A stretch of 64,000 nucleotides of DNA from Dicaeum eximium. Taxonomy: Eukaryota; Chordata; Aves; Passeriformes; Dicaeidae. How positions within the stretch are numbered: position 1 is the stretch's first letter; every line of letters begins with the position of its first letter. The notes under the pieces were generated by a model. It was not told the origin of the DNA and made no database searches. It saw only the letters and a program-made list of their open reading frames with translations. Both the position numbers and the translations under genes were made by a program. Positions 1 to 12,246 of this stretch are shown here, in pieces. Location: positions 1,608,806 to 1,672,805 of the forward strand of contig VWZP01010350.1 in the NCBI GenBank assembly GCA_013396995.1, written 5' to 3'.

Positions 1-3000
1 CATCCCTCAAAGCAGTGTTTAACTGCCTACATTACTTGACATCCAAAGAACAAAGGTTTCCAAGAGAGAGACTGATAAGGTACAAATACCTGCATGTAGG
101 CTACATCTTCTGAAAGTGTGCCAGAATTTGTCTGGCAGAAGGAGGAAGACAGACAATATAGATTACTGTATTTTTCATCAAGTGGTTTGTACCATCTGTA
201 TGTATTTTGTGTGTGCCTTTTGAGAGGCAAGTAGTCTAACTGAGTTCCCCTAGGCTTTGTTCTCTGCCTCTACACCTACCATTTGGCATAAGATGTAGCC
301 AGTAGAAGAAAACTAAGGTTCTTGGGACCTTTTTCTTGCCTTAGTTGCAACAGCTGCAAAACAGATGTAGGCTGACGTGAGTTCTGCCAAGAATCTCTTC
401 CAAGTCTCACACCCATTTTCCACCAAAGAGAAGCTAGTCAGGTGATATGAACAGAGTCCTGAAGGTCAGAAAGAGATGGGAGTTTCCAATCTTGGCTTTA
501 TAGAGACTGCTAAAAAAACAACTGATTAGTAAACTTATATTCTTTCTTCTCGGAAATTAAAGCAACCCCAAATTTAAAAACTAAAATTCTTAGCAGTACA
601 ACATCAATAGGACATAAAAGGCAGCCTGTACATGAACCACAGCAACACTCCAGCCAGCAGGTCAGATGATAGCAAGAGATTCATGATCACCTAACTAGTA
701 TCCATATAAGTCTCTTTTTAGATATATTTTCAATATTTCAATTGCATTAAGCAAAATACCATTGTATTGCTGGCCATATTTTTGTTGAAACACATTTCCA
801 GGGATTCCAGTTGCTCTATTGCATTTACCTCAGTATTAAGAGGGAGTCAGCCTTCTGTACCTATCCCAGGTTTCTGTGAACCTCTCTAACTTCTGCTTTC
901 AACAGTGTTTGAATGTAACACATGGTTTTTAGTGTATTTCAACTATTACAAATCCAGTCAATGATATTGAGTCAAAACCAAATAAAACCCTGCAACTTTT
1001 CCACTCTGTCAGTCTGCTGGCGGAATCTTACCGCTGACAAACCTATGGCTGTCAGGCATTTAGAATCCAGCACTGAATTAAAGGTAGTATCCATCAATGG
1101 AAGAAATGTCTAAATAACCAATAGTCCAAGAATACTTATATTTGCACAGGATCTGTGTGGGCTAACACTGATAGCAGTTCTGAATCCTCTCTGTTGGCAA
1201 AGATTATGGACATATGCTACTCAAGCAGTTATATTTCCATTTCCTTGTCCCAGTATTCCTCTCTTTCCCTTTTCAGTATCCCAAGAACCACTAGCTCTGA
1301 ACGTTATGAAAAACCATTTGCTGCCATACAGCAAAGCTGTTTCCCTCATGGAACCACCTGCTTGCAAAACTTGCTCATGTTACAAGTCTCAATCACTTAC
1401 AGAGATCAGTATCATCCTGGAAGTTGTTTGGATGGGTACTCCTGAAGTTTTTCCCTTCAAATATTCGCAATAGAAGTAGCTACCGAGGTTTTATAGCCTT
1501 GACCGCTCTTTCTGTTGTGTATCCAGACTTATGTCTTCATTTCTAGTATTTAATTTTTGATATGGTATCAGTGCCATATGTAGGTACATTACTTTTGTTT
1601 AAGGACACAAACTCCAGTCTGGAAAGCAGTGAGTCATGGATCTTTCTTATAGCAAGTACTGACATGGGAAGACTTCTTGGCTCACGGCCTCACACAGGCA
1701 CAGGATAACCAAGACAGGTATAAGAGGACTTTAGAAACTACTTGCATGAAATTAATTTCTGTGTCATGCTGCAGATAAGGACGATGCACACCCATCTGCT
1801 TTCAAACCTGTATGAAACACATCTGGCAATATAAGAATGGTAAGCCAAAATGGCAAGAATAATGATTTAGCTATCTCTCTTCAGGAATTCAATGGAATGG
1901 GGATATAGGGGTTTAAGTATTTAAATTCAGGTGATCTACTAGTATTTGGACCATATAATGGGATGGCAGACCAGGAAATTTAAAGGAAAAAAAAAAACTA
2001 TGCACAAGTTCCTGAAACAGAAAAACATGGAGAGAAGTTACATTGGCTCTAGTTTGCCTACTAGTATAAAGGAAGAAATGTGAATTTCTAGGTGTAAAGT
2101 GTGTTTTGAAATATCAAGTTTTCTATGTTGAGTTTGGAAATGGACCTTGGCCCCACATTATTGTCAGTGGGCCTGCCATCTAATGTGGTCCTACCCTAGG
2201 AAATCCCTACTCTACTTGTGGCTGAACAACTCCCAGATCCACTCAACAACTTTGGTGGATACCCTCAGTCATACAGCCAGCACTACACTTCACATTTGAA
2301 GCAAAGTTCTCTGTGTCATGTCAGCAAAAGAAGAGATTTGGTGATATGCAGCCATTAGATTTAAAACATTTTAGATTAACACCTACAGCATTGATTCAAG
2401 CATCAACAGTTCTCATTTAAAAAAACCCCAAGAAACCCCAATGTTCCCTTCCAAGTAACAGTGACTGACAAAAAGTGAAAACATTCATATACCTTTATAA
2501 AATGTAGATTTGAAACCAGAGTCACTGGCCAGTTGGACAGGCTCAGGCATGTCGATGATTCATCTGACACAGAGTCCCAGGGAGTGATTTTTTTGTGAGC
2601 CAGTTCATTTGGATGTTGATGCACGTTTCTATTTAAATCAGCAGCTGAAGTGTGAATTAATCTGTGACATTTTTAAGATGGTTCGTGAGGCCAAAATTTG
2701 ACTAATGATACTCATACTGATCTCCTGCTAATTTTGGATTTATAGGTGTTGTATCATACCCAAACTTACAAATGTCTGGTCTTTTTTTTTTATTTCCCCT
2801 TCTTCCTTCCTTCTTTTTTCTTTCCACTCACTCCTTTTTTTTCCCCTAATGGTTTGAACATTCATTTATTTAAGCTGACTTCACTGACAGCAATAGAATG
2901 ACTGTCACTGAGTTACTGAGTTCAGTAGTTTGGGTCAGGACCAAATATACCTGAGAATTTCTGTGAGTAAAAGGAATTATGAGGGCGATAACGAAACTTT

Positions 3001-3663
3001 CAGCAAAACTCCTCTGATTGTGGCCAAAGTATTCCTTAGGTAATGAGCTTCAGTGGTAGAAAATTTCCTATACTGATACCAGCTGTGCCAAAAAGTTCCT
3101 ACCTGCACCATGGCATGAGTAGGAGAAGATACCAAGGGACATGCACACCAACTTCCTTTCGGTGTGTGTTCAATTTCCTATGCTTTGTCTGTTAGCTTTC
3201 CCTGAAAGTGTAACTGGACTAAACCCTGAAGTGTCTGCTGTAAAACAGCTTTGGCTTAAGGTATTAGTGAAATGATAGGGGAGAGAGATTCTTGAAGTAT
3301 TACTCATTACACAGTAATCAAATGATACATATCCTGTACTGGTTGGATGCACTGAGAGTTGCCAACAGTGGGAAGGAATCGAAGCTTTGGAGAAATTCTT
3401 CAGAGAATTGTTAGAAAATGAAACACTGCAAGGTTTTAAGCTAAAGTTTGATGTGCGTCAATGGAAGCAGCAGCTCAAGTCTGCCAGAATTTACTTCCGC
3501 TTTCCTGATTTACAGTGAAGGATCCATAGGAATGAGAGCAAGGGTGTGTTTCAGAGAGAAACTCTGAAAAATGTAACTTTAGCTTGTTGCTGTCTTTGGT
3601 CTTGTTTTCTATTTAGCTGTACACTTGTCATTACATCCATTTTTGCTTCTTTTTTTTTTTCAG
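1..3663 (+). other. MEOX2: MEOX2 intron 1, 3' part (no exon seen)
   Basis: This is the stretch upstream of MEOX2 exon 2. It ends in a T-rich tract and CAG acceptor (3661-3663). No reading frame here resembles MEOX2 exon 1, which encodes the His-rich N-terminal half of the protein, so exon 1 lies before the window. The only structure I see is a pyrimidine-rich tract at 2779-2846. Short open frames here look like chance. Confidence 0.85.
2779..2846 (+). repeat. Pyrimidine-rich low-complexity tract
   Basis: Almost every base is C or T, with T runs and TTCC steps. It lies in MEOX2 intron 1, about 0.8 kb before exon 2. It is too far from the acceptor to be its polypyrimidine tract. Confidence 0.8.
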
Positions 3664-3836
3664 ATTCCCAAGAAGGAAACTACAAGACAGAGGTCAACAG
3701 TAAACCCAGGAAGGAAAGGACAGCTTTCACCAAGGAGCAGATCAGAGAGCTAGAAGCAGAATTTGCTCATCATAACTATTTGACCAGGCTGAGACGATAT
3801 GAGATAGCAGTAAACCTTGACCTCACTGAAAGACAG
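3664..3836 (+). CDS. MEOX2: MEOX2 exon 2 (homeodomain residues 1-44)
   Basis: This internal coding exon is 173 bp long. It is bounded by a T-rich CAG acceptor (3661-3663) and a GT donor (3837). It enters in phase 1: the first codon, Asp, is completed by AT here. It then reads 57 full codons ending ...LDLTERQ. The translation carries the ANTP-class homeodomain from SKPRKERTAF through helices 1 and 2, with core residues Leu16 and Phe20 present. EAEFAHHNYLTRLRRYEIAV is the signature of the MEOX family. By alignment with the 304-residue human protein as I remember it, this exon is residues 173-230, and the splice falls between homeodomain positions 44 and 45, a common ANTP-class intron site. MEOX2 (GAX) is a nuclear DNA-binding factor in somite, limb-muscle and vascular differentiation. 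Exon 1 is outside the window. MEOX1 is the alternative but fits less well, given the C-terminus in exon 3. Confidence 0.97.
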
Positions 3837-5720
3837 GTACTGATAAAAAATAATGGACTTTAAATGCCTGCCCAATATGTACCAGTGATTAGCAGCTCCT
3901 CACAGTAAAGCTCCTGTTTATAATGCTAATATTTATGTTGATACATGAGGTTGAATGTTTTTAGCAAAATTATATACATTTATTATCTCTCTGCTATGAA
4001 AGTAATTTATACTTTTATATGTACCACTTACAGATTGATTTCATCTATTAGGCAGAGATGGAAGATAAAAGCTCAAGTAATAGATCTGTGTGCATGTCTT
4101 TTCTAATCTGTCCACTGATGTCATTGAAGAGGGGGTAGGTCCCAAACACTGTATGCACAAGTAGTTGGTTTGCCTGTATACAACAAATAGGAGCATCTTG
4201 GTTCAGTCTATTGAGTATATGCAGTGGCCATTAATGCAGAGTTTCTGAACATCCTGTTTCCAGATGGCAGCAAAAATGGGAACGCCAGCAAAACTGGGAT
4301 ACAGGCATTTTAAACCCCTTTATCTTACCCTGCTCTGTGAAAGCAGAGGAGATGATGGAATTTCTTATCACTGTTATTGGTTTCCTGCTCACCAAACCCT
4401 GGTCCAGGAAACACTTCTGCATGTGCTTAAGTTTCATCATGCATGTTGTCACATTGATTTCTAATGGAAATATCCATGTTACACATGTATTAAAGTGTTC
4501 AGGATCTCATCTCTATACACTAAATAGGTAGTGAAGTCACATTTCAAATAACAATTACATCAATGTACACATTTTGAAAATGTATTTTAGTAAAGAAGTT
4601 TAGAATACTGGCCTCAAGTATACAAAATCTGATTAAATATTTCCTACAGTTTTAATATTAAAATGGAAAGCTTTTTGCCCACTGATAGACAGTCATTCTT
4701 TTTTCAGGAATCAATATGAGATTGAGGGATTGCTTTAGATGCAATCAGTAATATTATAATATAGTCAAAAATAGCATAATGATTTGTGAAGTCTACGTAT
4801 AAGAAGATTTACAATTTTCTTGAGTTTCATTAACACCTGCCATAGGTACATACATCAAATGCAGCAAAAATCCAACCTTTTCAAAAAAAGATAAAAGAAC
4901 ATGTTTGCTCACAAAGGCAAATGCAACTGCTTTTTGCTTTGAAAGCTTCTAGAGAATGGCTGTGCCTTTGAGCTTTTTGAAAAATCCACAGAAATTTCTT
5001 GTTTGATTTGACCACATTGCCAGGTTTCACTGGGGTAATTTTCAGTTACTTAAGTACGGTAGTTATGTTTGTGAAGCACTCTATTTTTTATAAAAAAAAT
5101 TGATAAAACTTTGCCTTTTTTCATTTCCACTGCCTATTCTATTTAGATTCACACCTGATTTTGACAGCTAAGGGGAGAAGGACTGAATTTTTGTCTTGGT
5201 GATAAATGCAGAGTCTGCATTAAACTGAAAAATTATAAATAAATTTAAAGAAATATCTGCTGGCCAATTTGACAGAAATCAGTCAGCTGGATATGCCCCT
5301 ATATTTAATAATGGTGAATTTGGCCTAGAATTTAAGTGTTCTCCCTAATAAATTCTATATTCTTTTCTTCAAAGATCATGCTGAGTAGTACAAATAAATG
5401 AAGAGACAGTTCACTATCCTGAACAATTAATCTAAAAGCATTTAGCATACTTAAAAGGGACAGATATATATTGAATATTGTTTCTATATTGTTTCTGGAG
5501 GAGAGAATGCAGCCCAGCTACATAAATACAGAGAATTTATTTAAGTCATGGCAGTACTTGCTGTTCTCCAGCTGTCACAATACATTTTAAGAGATTTTAA
5601 GCATTCTGCTGATTATTGTGATAATTTCTATAGAATTGTCATTAGTCTATTTAATTACATAATCTAATCCTCTGCTTCCCCAGATTATCACAGAGTGACA
5701 ACTGAGCTCCTAGAGATAAC

Positions 5721-5784
5721 TCCCTTCCTTCCTTCCTTCCTTCCTTTCTTCCTGCCTTCCTGTCTTCCTTCTTGCCTTCCTGTC
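5721..5784 (+). repeat. (CTTC)n-type microsatellite
   Basis: CCTT units run in near-perfect register at first, then decay through TTTC, CTGC and CTGT variants. This is a homopyrimidine tract on the + strand in MEOX2 intron 2. Confidence 0.9.
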
Positions 5785-6857
5785 TAACACCACCTTAGAA
5801 AAGGAAAGCATTAAGATTTTCAGTTTGATAGAATCCAGTTCTGTATCTTCCCACAGTAAAATGGTCTGAGAAAAGGAGAAGAAAAAAAAAAAGCATAAAA
5901 ACTGTACTGTTAATCAAAAAATGAGCACTGAGGGGAAATTCTGGACATATTTTTCAGTTTCTGAATCATACCAAGACAAGTATGTTGTAAAGTAAAAATG
6001 TCTCTTTTAAAACATATTTAACATAAAACATATATTTAAAATATATTGCTTTGATAGAAAAATGGTGTAAATAGCATGGATCTGGGTATGGGCTTCCATC
6101 GTGTATGGAAGACTTCAGAAGCTGAATGCCATAAATCAAAAGACTTGGCTCTTCTTGCATACTTGTTTTACATCAGTATTCCTCCAGTGACTTAAAAATG
6201 TACTTTGGGGTGAGCGTTGTGTGAAATTAATATTTCTTTTCTCTCCAGTTAAGAGAGGGAACTCTCCTTCAGGATCTGTTTCTCCACCATTACCAAAATG
6301 AATCATTACTCTTGAGTGAGATATCAGCACTTATTTTCATTCCTACTAGTGTTATTACTTTTTTTAAACTAGCTGTCCCTACAGAGGAGATAATATTTGA
6401 TACCTGCCTTAAACAGGTGCAAAAAAATTATCTAAAATATATTGGTGGAATTATCCTCCATGCCCCCCCTTTCCTGTGAAGTAGCATTTTTAGAAAATTG
6501 CTGCAGAACCATTTTCTTTAGTATTTTTCCCCAAAGCTGCATTGCAGAAAATGCAATAGTTGACAGTTTCTTTGTTTGAAATTAGTAGTAGTTCCTTTGT
6601 TTGAAATAAGTGAACACACAAGTGATAGCCTTGATCTCATCACATGCTGTAGACTTCTTGGTGTTGGGAGATTTCTTGATCTCTCATGAAATACTGAATT
6701 TGCATACAGAGAATTGAAACTTGCTTGAGATAGTACAATGGCAAAAAAGTAGCAGTGGCTGTTGGGTGAAATAATGTATCTGCTTAGAAAATAGGTTTGA
6801 GAGCAGACCTAACCCCTAATGGAATTACTTGTTTAGCATTATTTTTTCAATAGGATT

Positions 6858-6912
6858 AAAAAAAAAAAAAAAAAAAAAAAAAAATAATTATTAAAAAAAA
6901 AAAAAAAAAAAA
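6858..6912 (+). repeat. Interrupted poly(A) tract
   Basis: Two long A runs (6858-6884 and about 6893-6912) are separated by TAATTATT. I recognise no retroelement body directly upstream on the + strand. The nearby LINE relic runs on the opposite strand, so this is not its tail. Confidence 0.85.
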
Positions 6913-7599
6913 GACAAGTGTATTATTCAGACAAAGAAGAACAACAAAATAATCTGGGGAAAGTATTTCTGGGACAACCTATAGTTACAACTTTCAGTTA
7001 TTTCCCAAGATGTGAGATAAATCATGTAGCCTATTATCTTAAAAAAATCTCTATCTTCCTCTTGACTGTAGTGATAATTTCTACCATACGCCACAGATTA
7101 AAAGAGGCATTGACCAACTAACACTTCATAATTACCTTTCTGGCATTTAAACAAGCTGTAGAAAAAAACATATGTCTAACCATATTTAAAAAGCTATATA
7201 AGGGTATTAAAGTTTTCTGCAGTCATCAAAGTAAGGCTTCATTTCACTTTTGAAATAACTTACAAGATCAATTCAAACATAAATGACTCGTGGAAGGCCA
7301 TTTCACAAAAAATAATGAAAAAAAAAACCCTGACAACATATGGCTCAGAAGAAGGAAGTAATCCTATCACTCCCTAAAAAGGAAACCTGAGTTACAAGAC
7401 AGGAGGATGAAATTAAATAAGTGCCTCAATTGCCTAGATATTAAGAGTGCACTTTGAGAGCATTATAAGCACATCTGGTGGTAGGATGGCTCTATTATGG
7501 TATCGTAAGAACTCAGAAATATAGGTACATATAATTCTTGCTCCCTCTCCTATAGAGTGCACTCACAATCCCAGATCAGGCAGCAGTTAATAATTTTCA

Positions 7600-8000
7600 G
7601 CTGGCAGGCCTCTATTATAGTTTGAAGAGCTAGTTAGACTAAAAACTATCCGAGCTCCCTAGGTATTTGTAACCTTGACAAGCGCATTCTTGGCTTTTTT
7701 GTACCTCCAGATAAACTTGGAGAAGGTTCCATGCAGACTTTTTAATATCGCACCGTGGGATGAAGGGAGGAAGCAGCTGCAGTGGGGTATCAGAGGAGTG
7801 GCAAAATGGACATTTTTATGGAGTTGATCCTGCCAAATATAGAAAGAGTAGGAGATCTTTCCATCTCGCAAGATCTTTTTGCATGGAGCTAATCAAAAGA
7901 GTAATGTTGCAGTTCTTCAGGCGAGCTAAGGTTACCGGAATAAACAGTCCAAACATGTAATGCTTCAGTTTGCCAACATAAACGGAAAATCCCACCTAGT
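7600..8000 (-). mobile_element. Degenerate L1-clade LINE fragment (ORF2 C-terminal to RT)
   Basis: Read on the minus strand, three frames give, in order, the conserved stretch that follows the reverse transcriptase in L1-type ORF2 proteins. KHYMFGLFIPV lies at about 7932-7967, MQKDLARWKDL at 7852-7884, FGRINSIKMSILP at about 7800-7840, and ILKSLHGTFSKFIWRYKK at about 7695-7750. These match the family pattern of K-YLG-IP, then K-DL-RWK-L, then GRIN-IKM-ILP, then FIW-KK. The order and spacing are right. At least two frameshifts separate the pieces and stops occur nearby, so it is inactive. The reverse transcriptase YADD box is not visible on the 5' side (higher coordinates) and no poly(A) tail is seen. 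Both boundaries are uncertain; weak similarity may continue to about 7440. L1 or the related Tx1 lineage cannot be told apart by eye. Confidence 0.8.
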
Positions 8001-9020
8001 CAGATTAAATTCTGCTGATGGCAATGAGAGGTTTATTTCTTCTCAACTTTAATTTCCAATATCTGCCTAGAAGCTACCAATCATTTATAAAAGGCCGAAA
8101 GCCATTGATTTTGCATAGGCAAAGGACAAAATTTTGTCCAAGTGAAGAATGCTTTTGCATCAAGTGTTTGACATGCATATGGTACCAACATGGAATGAGT
8201 CACAAAGAAAGAAGCTTTGTGACGCCTTTTTCCTGCCAGAAATGGAACCAAGCAGCCCTATTATTTAAATTATACTTCGGTACAGTACTATAACCCACTC
8301 TGGAGCACTGCATTGTTAAGACCATGCAAATACTACATGAAGTTTACCATTAGAAAATTTTTCTCCAGACCTGGTTACCTAGAATCTTCATCATAAGTGA
8401 CTTGATTAAAATACTTCCCAGCATTACAAAGGTCAAGGAAGGCTAATAACTGCATTTTTTAGACTTCACTGGTAAGGTAAGAGTGGCTTCACGTGGTCAC
8501 CCAGGCAAGTAAACAGGGAGCTCAATATTCCTCCATCGTGTGTTTGTTCTGCACAGCCTCTGGAATATTAAATGTCTCTTCGTGCATTACATGACATAAC
8601 TAGTTTTGTATTTTAGGAAGCTACTTTTCTAAGGTTAGGTGGTGACTATTTTCAAACAAAAATCAAACAAAATCAAACTGTATTGATAGGACAGGCTTGA
8701 CCATATCTGTCTGTCATGCTGTCACATCTTTGAAAGGCAGCTGCTCATTCCACACTTCCATGTGTTAAGCACACTCTATCCACACTATAATAATGAGTCT
8801 GTGTGGTTTGAAATCCTTTAGATTTTTTGTTTATTTAAAGTAACACTCTTAATAAAATAAAACTTTGATATTTGTCTTGAGCAATATAAACACCAGCAGT
8901 AAGAGTTACTGTGCTACCTCTGTTCTTTCTCAGGAAAGAATGCAGCTAGCAAACTTAGTTATAATTAGTGCATAATTTTGATTTGTACAATAATTATTTT
9001 TAAAAAAATCACATTGCAAA

Positions 9021-9060
9021 AATTCAATCAGCATATTTAATCTGCAGTATTGATTGAATT
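9021..9060. repeat. Perfect inverted repeat, 10-bp arms
   Basis: AATTCAATCA at 9021-9030 is the exact reverse complement of TGATTGAATT at 9051-9060, with a 20-bp spacer containing another TAATC. It could be a chance hairpin or a paired homeodomain-type site in MEOX2 intron 2. Nothing else supports a function. Confidence 0.6.
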
Positions 9061-12000
9061 CAAGCAAGCAATTCATATGCAAAGATACAAGAACTTCAAG
9101 CTGTTAGTTGTGAATGGACAACACTGCAGAGAAACCCTGTGAGGTTTTGGGTGGGGAGAAACCTCTGCCTGTGCCAAGACGCACATGGGATATAGACAGG
9201 AATATTAGCAGCTCATACAGCTGCTTTTGCAAAAAGTGTATGAGGCAGTGCTACTACCTACCCCTGCTCTTTCTTAGACTCAAGTTGAGAAAATTTGGCT
9301 TCTTCAGTCACCTGTTTCGGGAGAGAGGCGCTTTTAAATTTGTCATTTGTAGTCACTTTAAGAAATAGAAGAAATCAGTGGAGAAAAAATTATTTTGGGA
9401 TTTTGGGGAGTTGAAAATGAACGTGTAGAATAAAGGAGGTATTTTTTATGCAGGCCATTGAGAAATGTTGATCTGTGTTTAGGTGCAATACATATGTAAA
9501 GAAATGGATGAAAGTAGGCTCTAAAAAGATGTATTACAGGAGAATAAGGTAGAGGGAGTTTTAGCAGCAGCCCCACAGATTGCCATTCTTTGCCTTTAAC
9601 CAAAAACAGGAAAGACTAATTTTACAAAAAAGTATGTCCTTAGATTATGTAAAACAAGTCAGAAAGAGGAAGCTACCTGAAATAGTGTACGTCTTTCTCC
9701 TTAAGATATGTTAACTGCAAAACCTACTTTAGAGAGGTTTTGATTCAGGAAGATTAGCTGTTTGATTATGAAATCAGTTTTGAAGACCATTGGTGGAGAA
9801 AGCAACTGTTCCTCGGATGGAGTAGAGGGAAGTAAATTTAGTGCTCCCAAAGATTTCCGAAACTAGAATGAAGTACTGCTATCACTGCTGTCCTCTGAAA
9901 TATGATGTCTATTCCATCCCTGTTTAAATGTGGGAGGTAGAAAGGAGAATGTATCACCTAAGCAGTACCAAAATCTCAACTGACTTTTATGTAATGATAA
10001 ACCAGAACTCACTCCTACACCTTCCTGGGTGCCAAAAGCTCCAGCTGTCCTTTGTGCACCTGCCAAAACCTCCCCTTTTTCTCAACAGCTGCTGCAAAGT
10101 ACTTGTACACATTCAGTGCAAAGTTCTGTAATGTAACACAAAGCAGATAATTTTAAATAAGTGAGCAGGTGACTTAAGTAATTTAATCACAAGTTCTGGT
10201 ACCACTTATAAATTTCCAAAGATAAGTAAATTTTCTTCAAGTGATGGATTTTGGAAATATTTTATAATAACTAAGAAGACATTTAATACTAAGATTTATT
10301 TAGGCTAGTTTTAATCTGTAAAGTATATTTGAGATTTTTTATGAGGATTTCTTTGGAATAGAAAATGGAATTTCTTCAAGTGCTATTCTATGAACACTTA
10401 CATTTATTCGTAGGTTGTACATTTCTATTTACTTCTATAAGTGTCTGAATAAACTATCATGAAAATACTCTCTCTATACATGCAAAAAAGGCAAGCTTCA
10501 GATGCATAACACCAGGGATTTCTGTAAATTTCAGGAGTTTGGCTTTCCTTAAAACTTGGCAGCATAAATGTACTATCTAAAAATAACAGGAATGCTTTCA
10601 AGGCCAAAGAAAGTTTAGAAGTAAACCTCACTTCTTTTTCTAATTTTGACAGCTCAAGGTTATCTTTTTGTTATTCATATGTTTGTCTGTATTAAAGTAA
10701 ATTGAAATATTTAAAAATAATAAAAGCAAAAGAAAATGGACAGTGGCTCACCAAGGCAGAATGCTTTAAAGGCTTGATGCTTTGGTCTTCATGACATATC
10801 ATTTAGGTATATTAAAATGGGAATTTAGGATGCTGACTGCAAATACTCTTAGAAATATGGATCCCTTAAAGCAAAAGAACAGTTACAACTGGCCCAGAAA
10901 TCTTGTTTCTAATTTTTAAGGCTCTCTAGATATCAGGCCTCAAATTTTAATCTTGTTTGGGACTTATGCCACTGAAACCTGGAACAGAAAACCTAATTTT
11001 AGGAAAGAATTTTTCATTTCCAGAAAACAGCTTTTATAAAGATAAAGTATTTTTTCTTAAAAGAAGAAAGGGAGCAGATAGTGGAACCAAGATAGTTTGA
11101 ATTCAGTCATTACTTTTCATTCAATTATTCTTAAAGTTAACATGACTGAAAAGCTCTGCTGAAGAGGGAGCATGAAATCAGAAGTTTAGGAAGTATTTAC
11201 AGTTTGAATCAAAAGGATTTGTTGATGTCCACATAAGGAAGTTATATTAAAGATACACATCCAACACAGCACATCATGTGGCCCTTAAGACTACTAATTA
11301 CCTATATATCATAAGTATGTAATAATTATTTTGGCAATGTAGACACTAACAATGTCAACCTCCTTGTTTTGACTCCCCTCCTATGATTCCTACAGAGCAG
11401 ACCTTAAAATAAATTGGTCATAGCAAAAACATTTATCTTGTAGATCAGGAGATATGCGATGAGAAATAATTTACTCATAAATTAAGTAACAGTCTAATCA
11501 TGAGATGTGGAGATGCAGATGCTAAACAACTTGTTGACTAAGGGAAAAGAAACAGGGCTTTCGTGCCAGTAAGCAGATGTGCTCAATAGACTGGCTCATA
11601 AGCACCGATTTAGAAACAGCTGTTAATGCTACCATCATCTTTAATATAGCTCATTTCCCGCCACTTCCTTTGTTTTCTGTGCATACACATGCTTGCCCTA
11701 AACAGTCAAGTTGTGCTAGTCAAAAGGTGGAGAAGAGGGAGTGCATTTCAGTAACCAGTAGGCAATCAGGATTTGATTCTGGGAGGTGGTGAGCACACTC
11801 AGACCCTCTTGGTGCTAACTTAGCCTGGAAAAATAGCATTAGAAGCTTTGTAAATCTTATTAAGTTTGTCACAGTAGATCTTTAAGCTTCTTTAAAGGAT
11901 ATAATTTTTTTCAAAAGTTGTAAATGTCACTACTACCTATTTCACTGGGGGAAATTTCAAAAAATTTTCAAGTTCACTTCAGTACAGATTATTTCTTTCT

Positions 12001-12070
12001 CCTTTATTTTTATTTTAATTTTCCTTTATTTTTCTTTCAGTCATTCAGTCACTCTCTGTCACTCGTGATA

Positions 12071-12246
12071 TATTCTATTCTATTCTATTCTATTCTATTC
12101 TAGTCTAGTCTAGTCTAGTCTAGTCTAGTCTAGTCGAGTCGAGTCGAGTCTAGTCTAGTCTACTCCTATTCTATTCTATTCTATTCTATTCTATTCTATT
12201 CTATTCTATTCTATTCTATTCTATTCTATTCTATTCTATTCTATTC
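12071..12246 (+). repeat. Laddered pentanucleotide microsatellite, about 35 units
   Basis: The array reads TATTC x6, TAGTC x7, GAGTC x3, TAGTC x2, TACTC, one extra C, then TATTC x16. Each block differs from its neighbour by one base of the unit, and the 5-bp register holds except at the extra C near 12166. The central GAGTC block creates TCGA CpG sites. It lies in MEOX2 intron 2, about 3.7 kb before exon 3. Confidence 0.95.

Noticed and set aside
6858..6912. Poly(A) run considered as the tail of the LINE relic at 7.6-8.0 kb
   Set aside because: The relic is on the minus strand, so its tail would appear as poly(T) on the + strand.
12071..12246. Repeat array considered as a CRISPR-like or satellite array
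   Set aside because: It is a contiguous 5-bp microsatellite without spacers, in a vertebrate intron.
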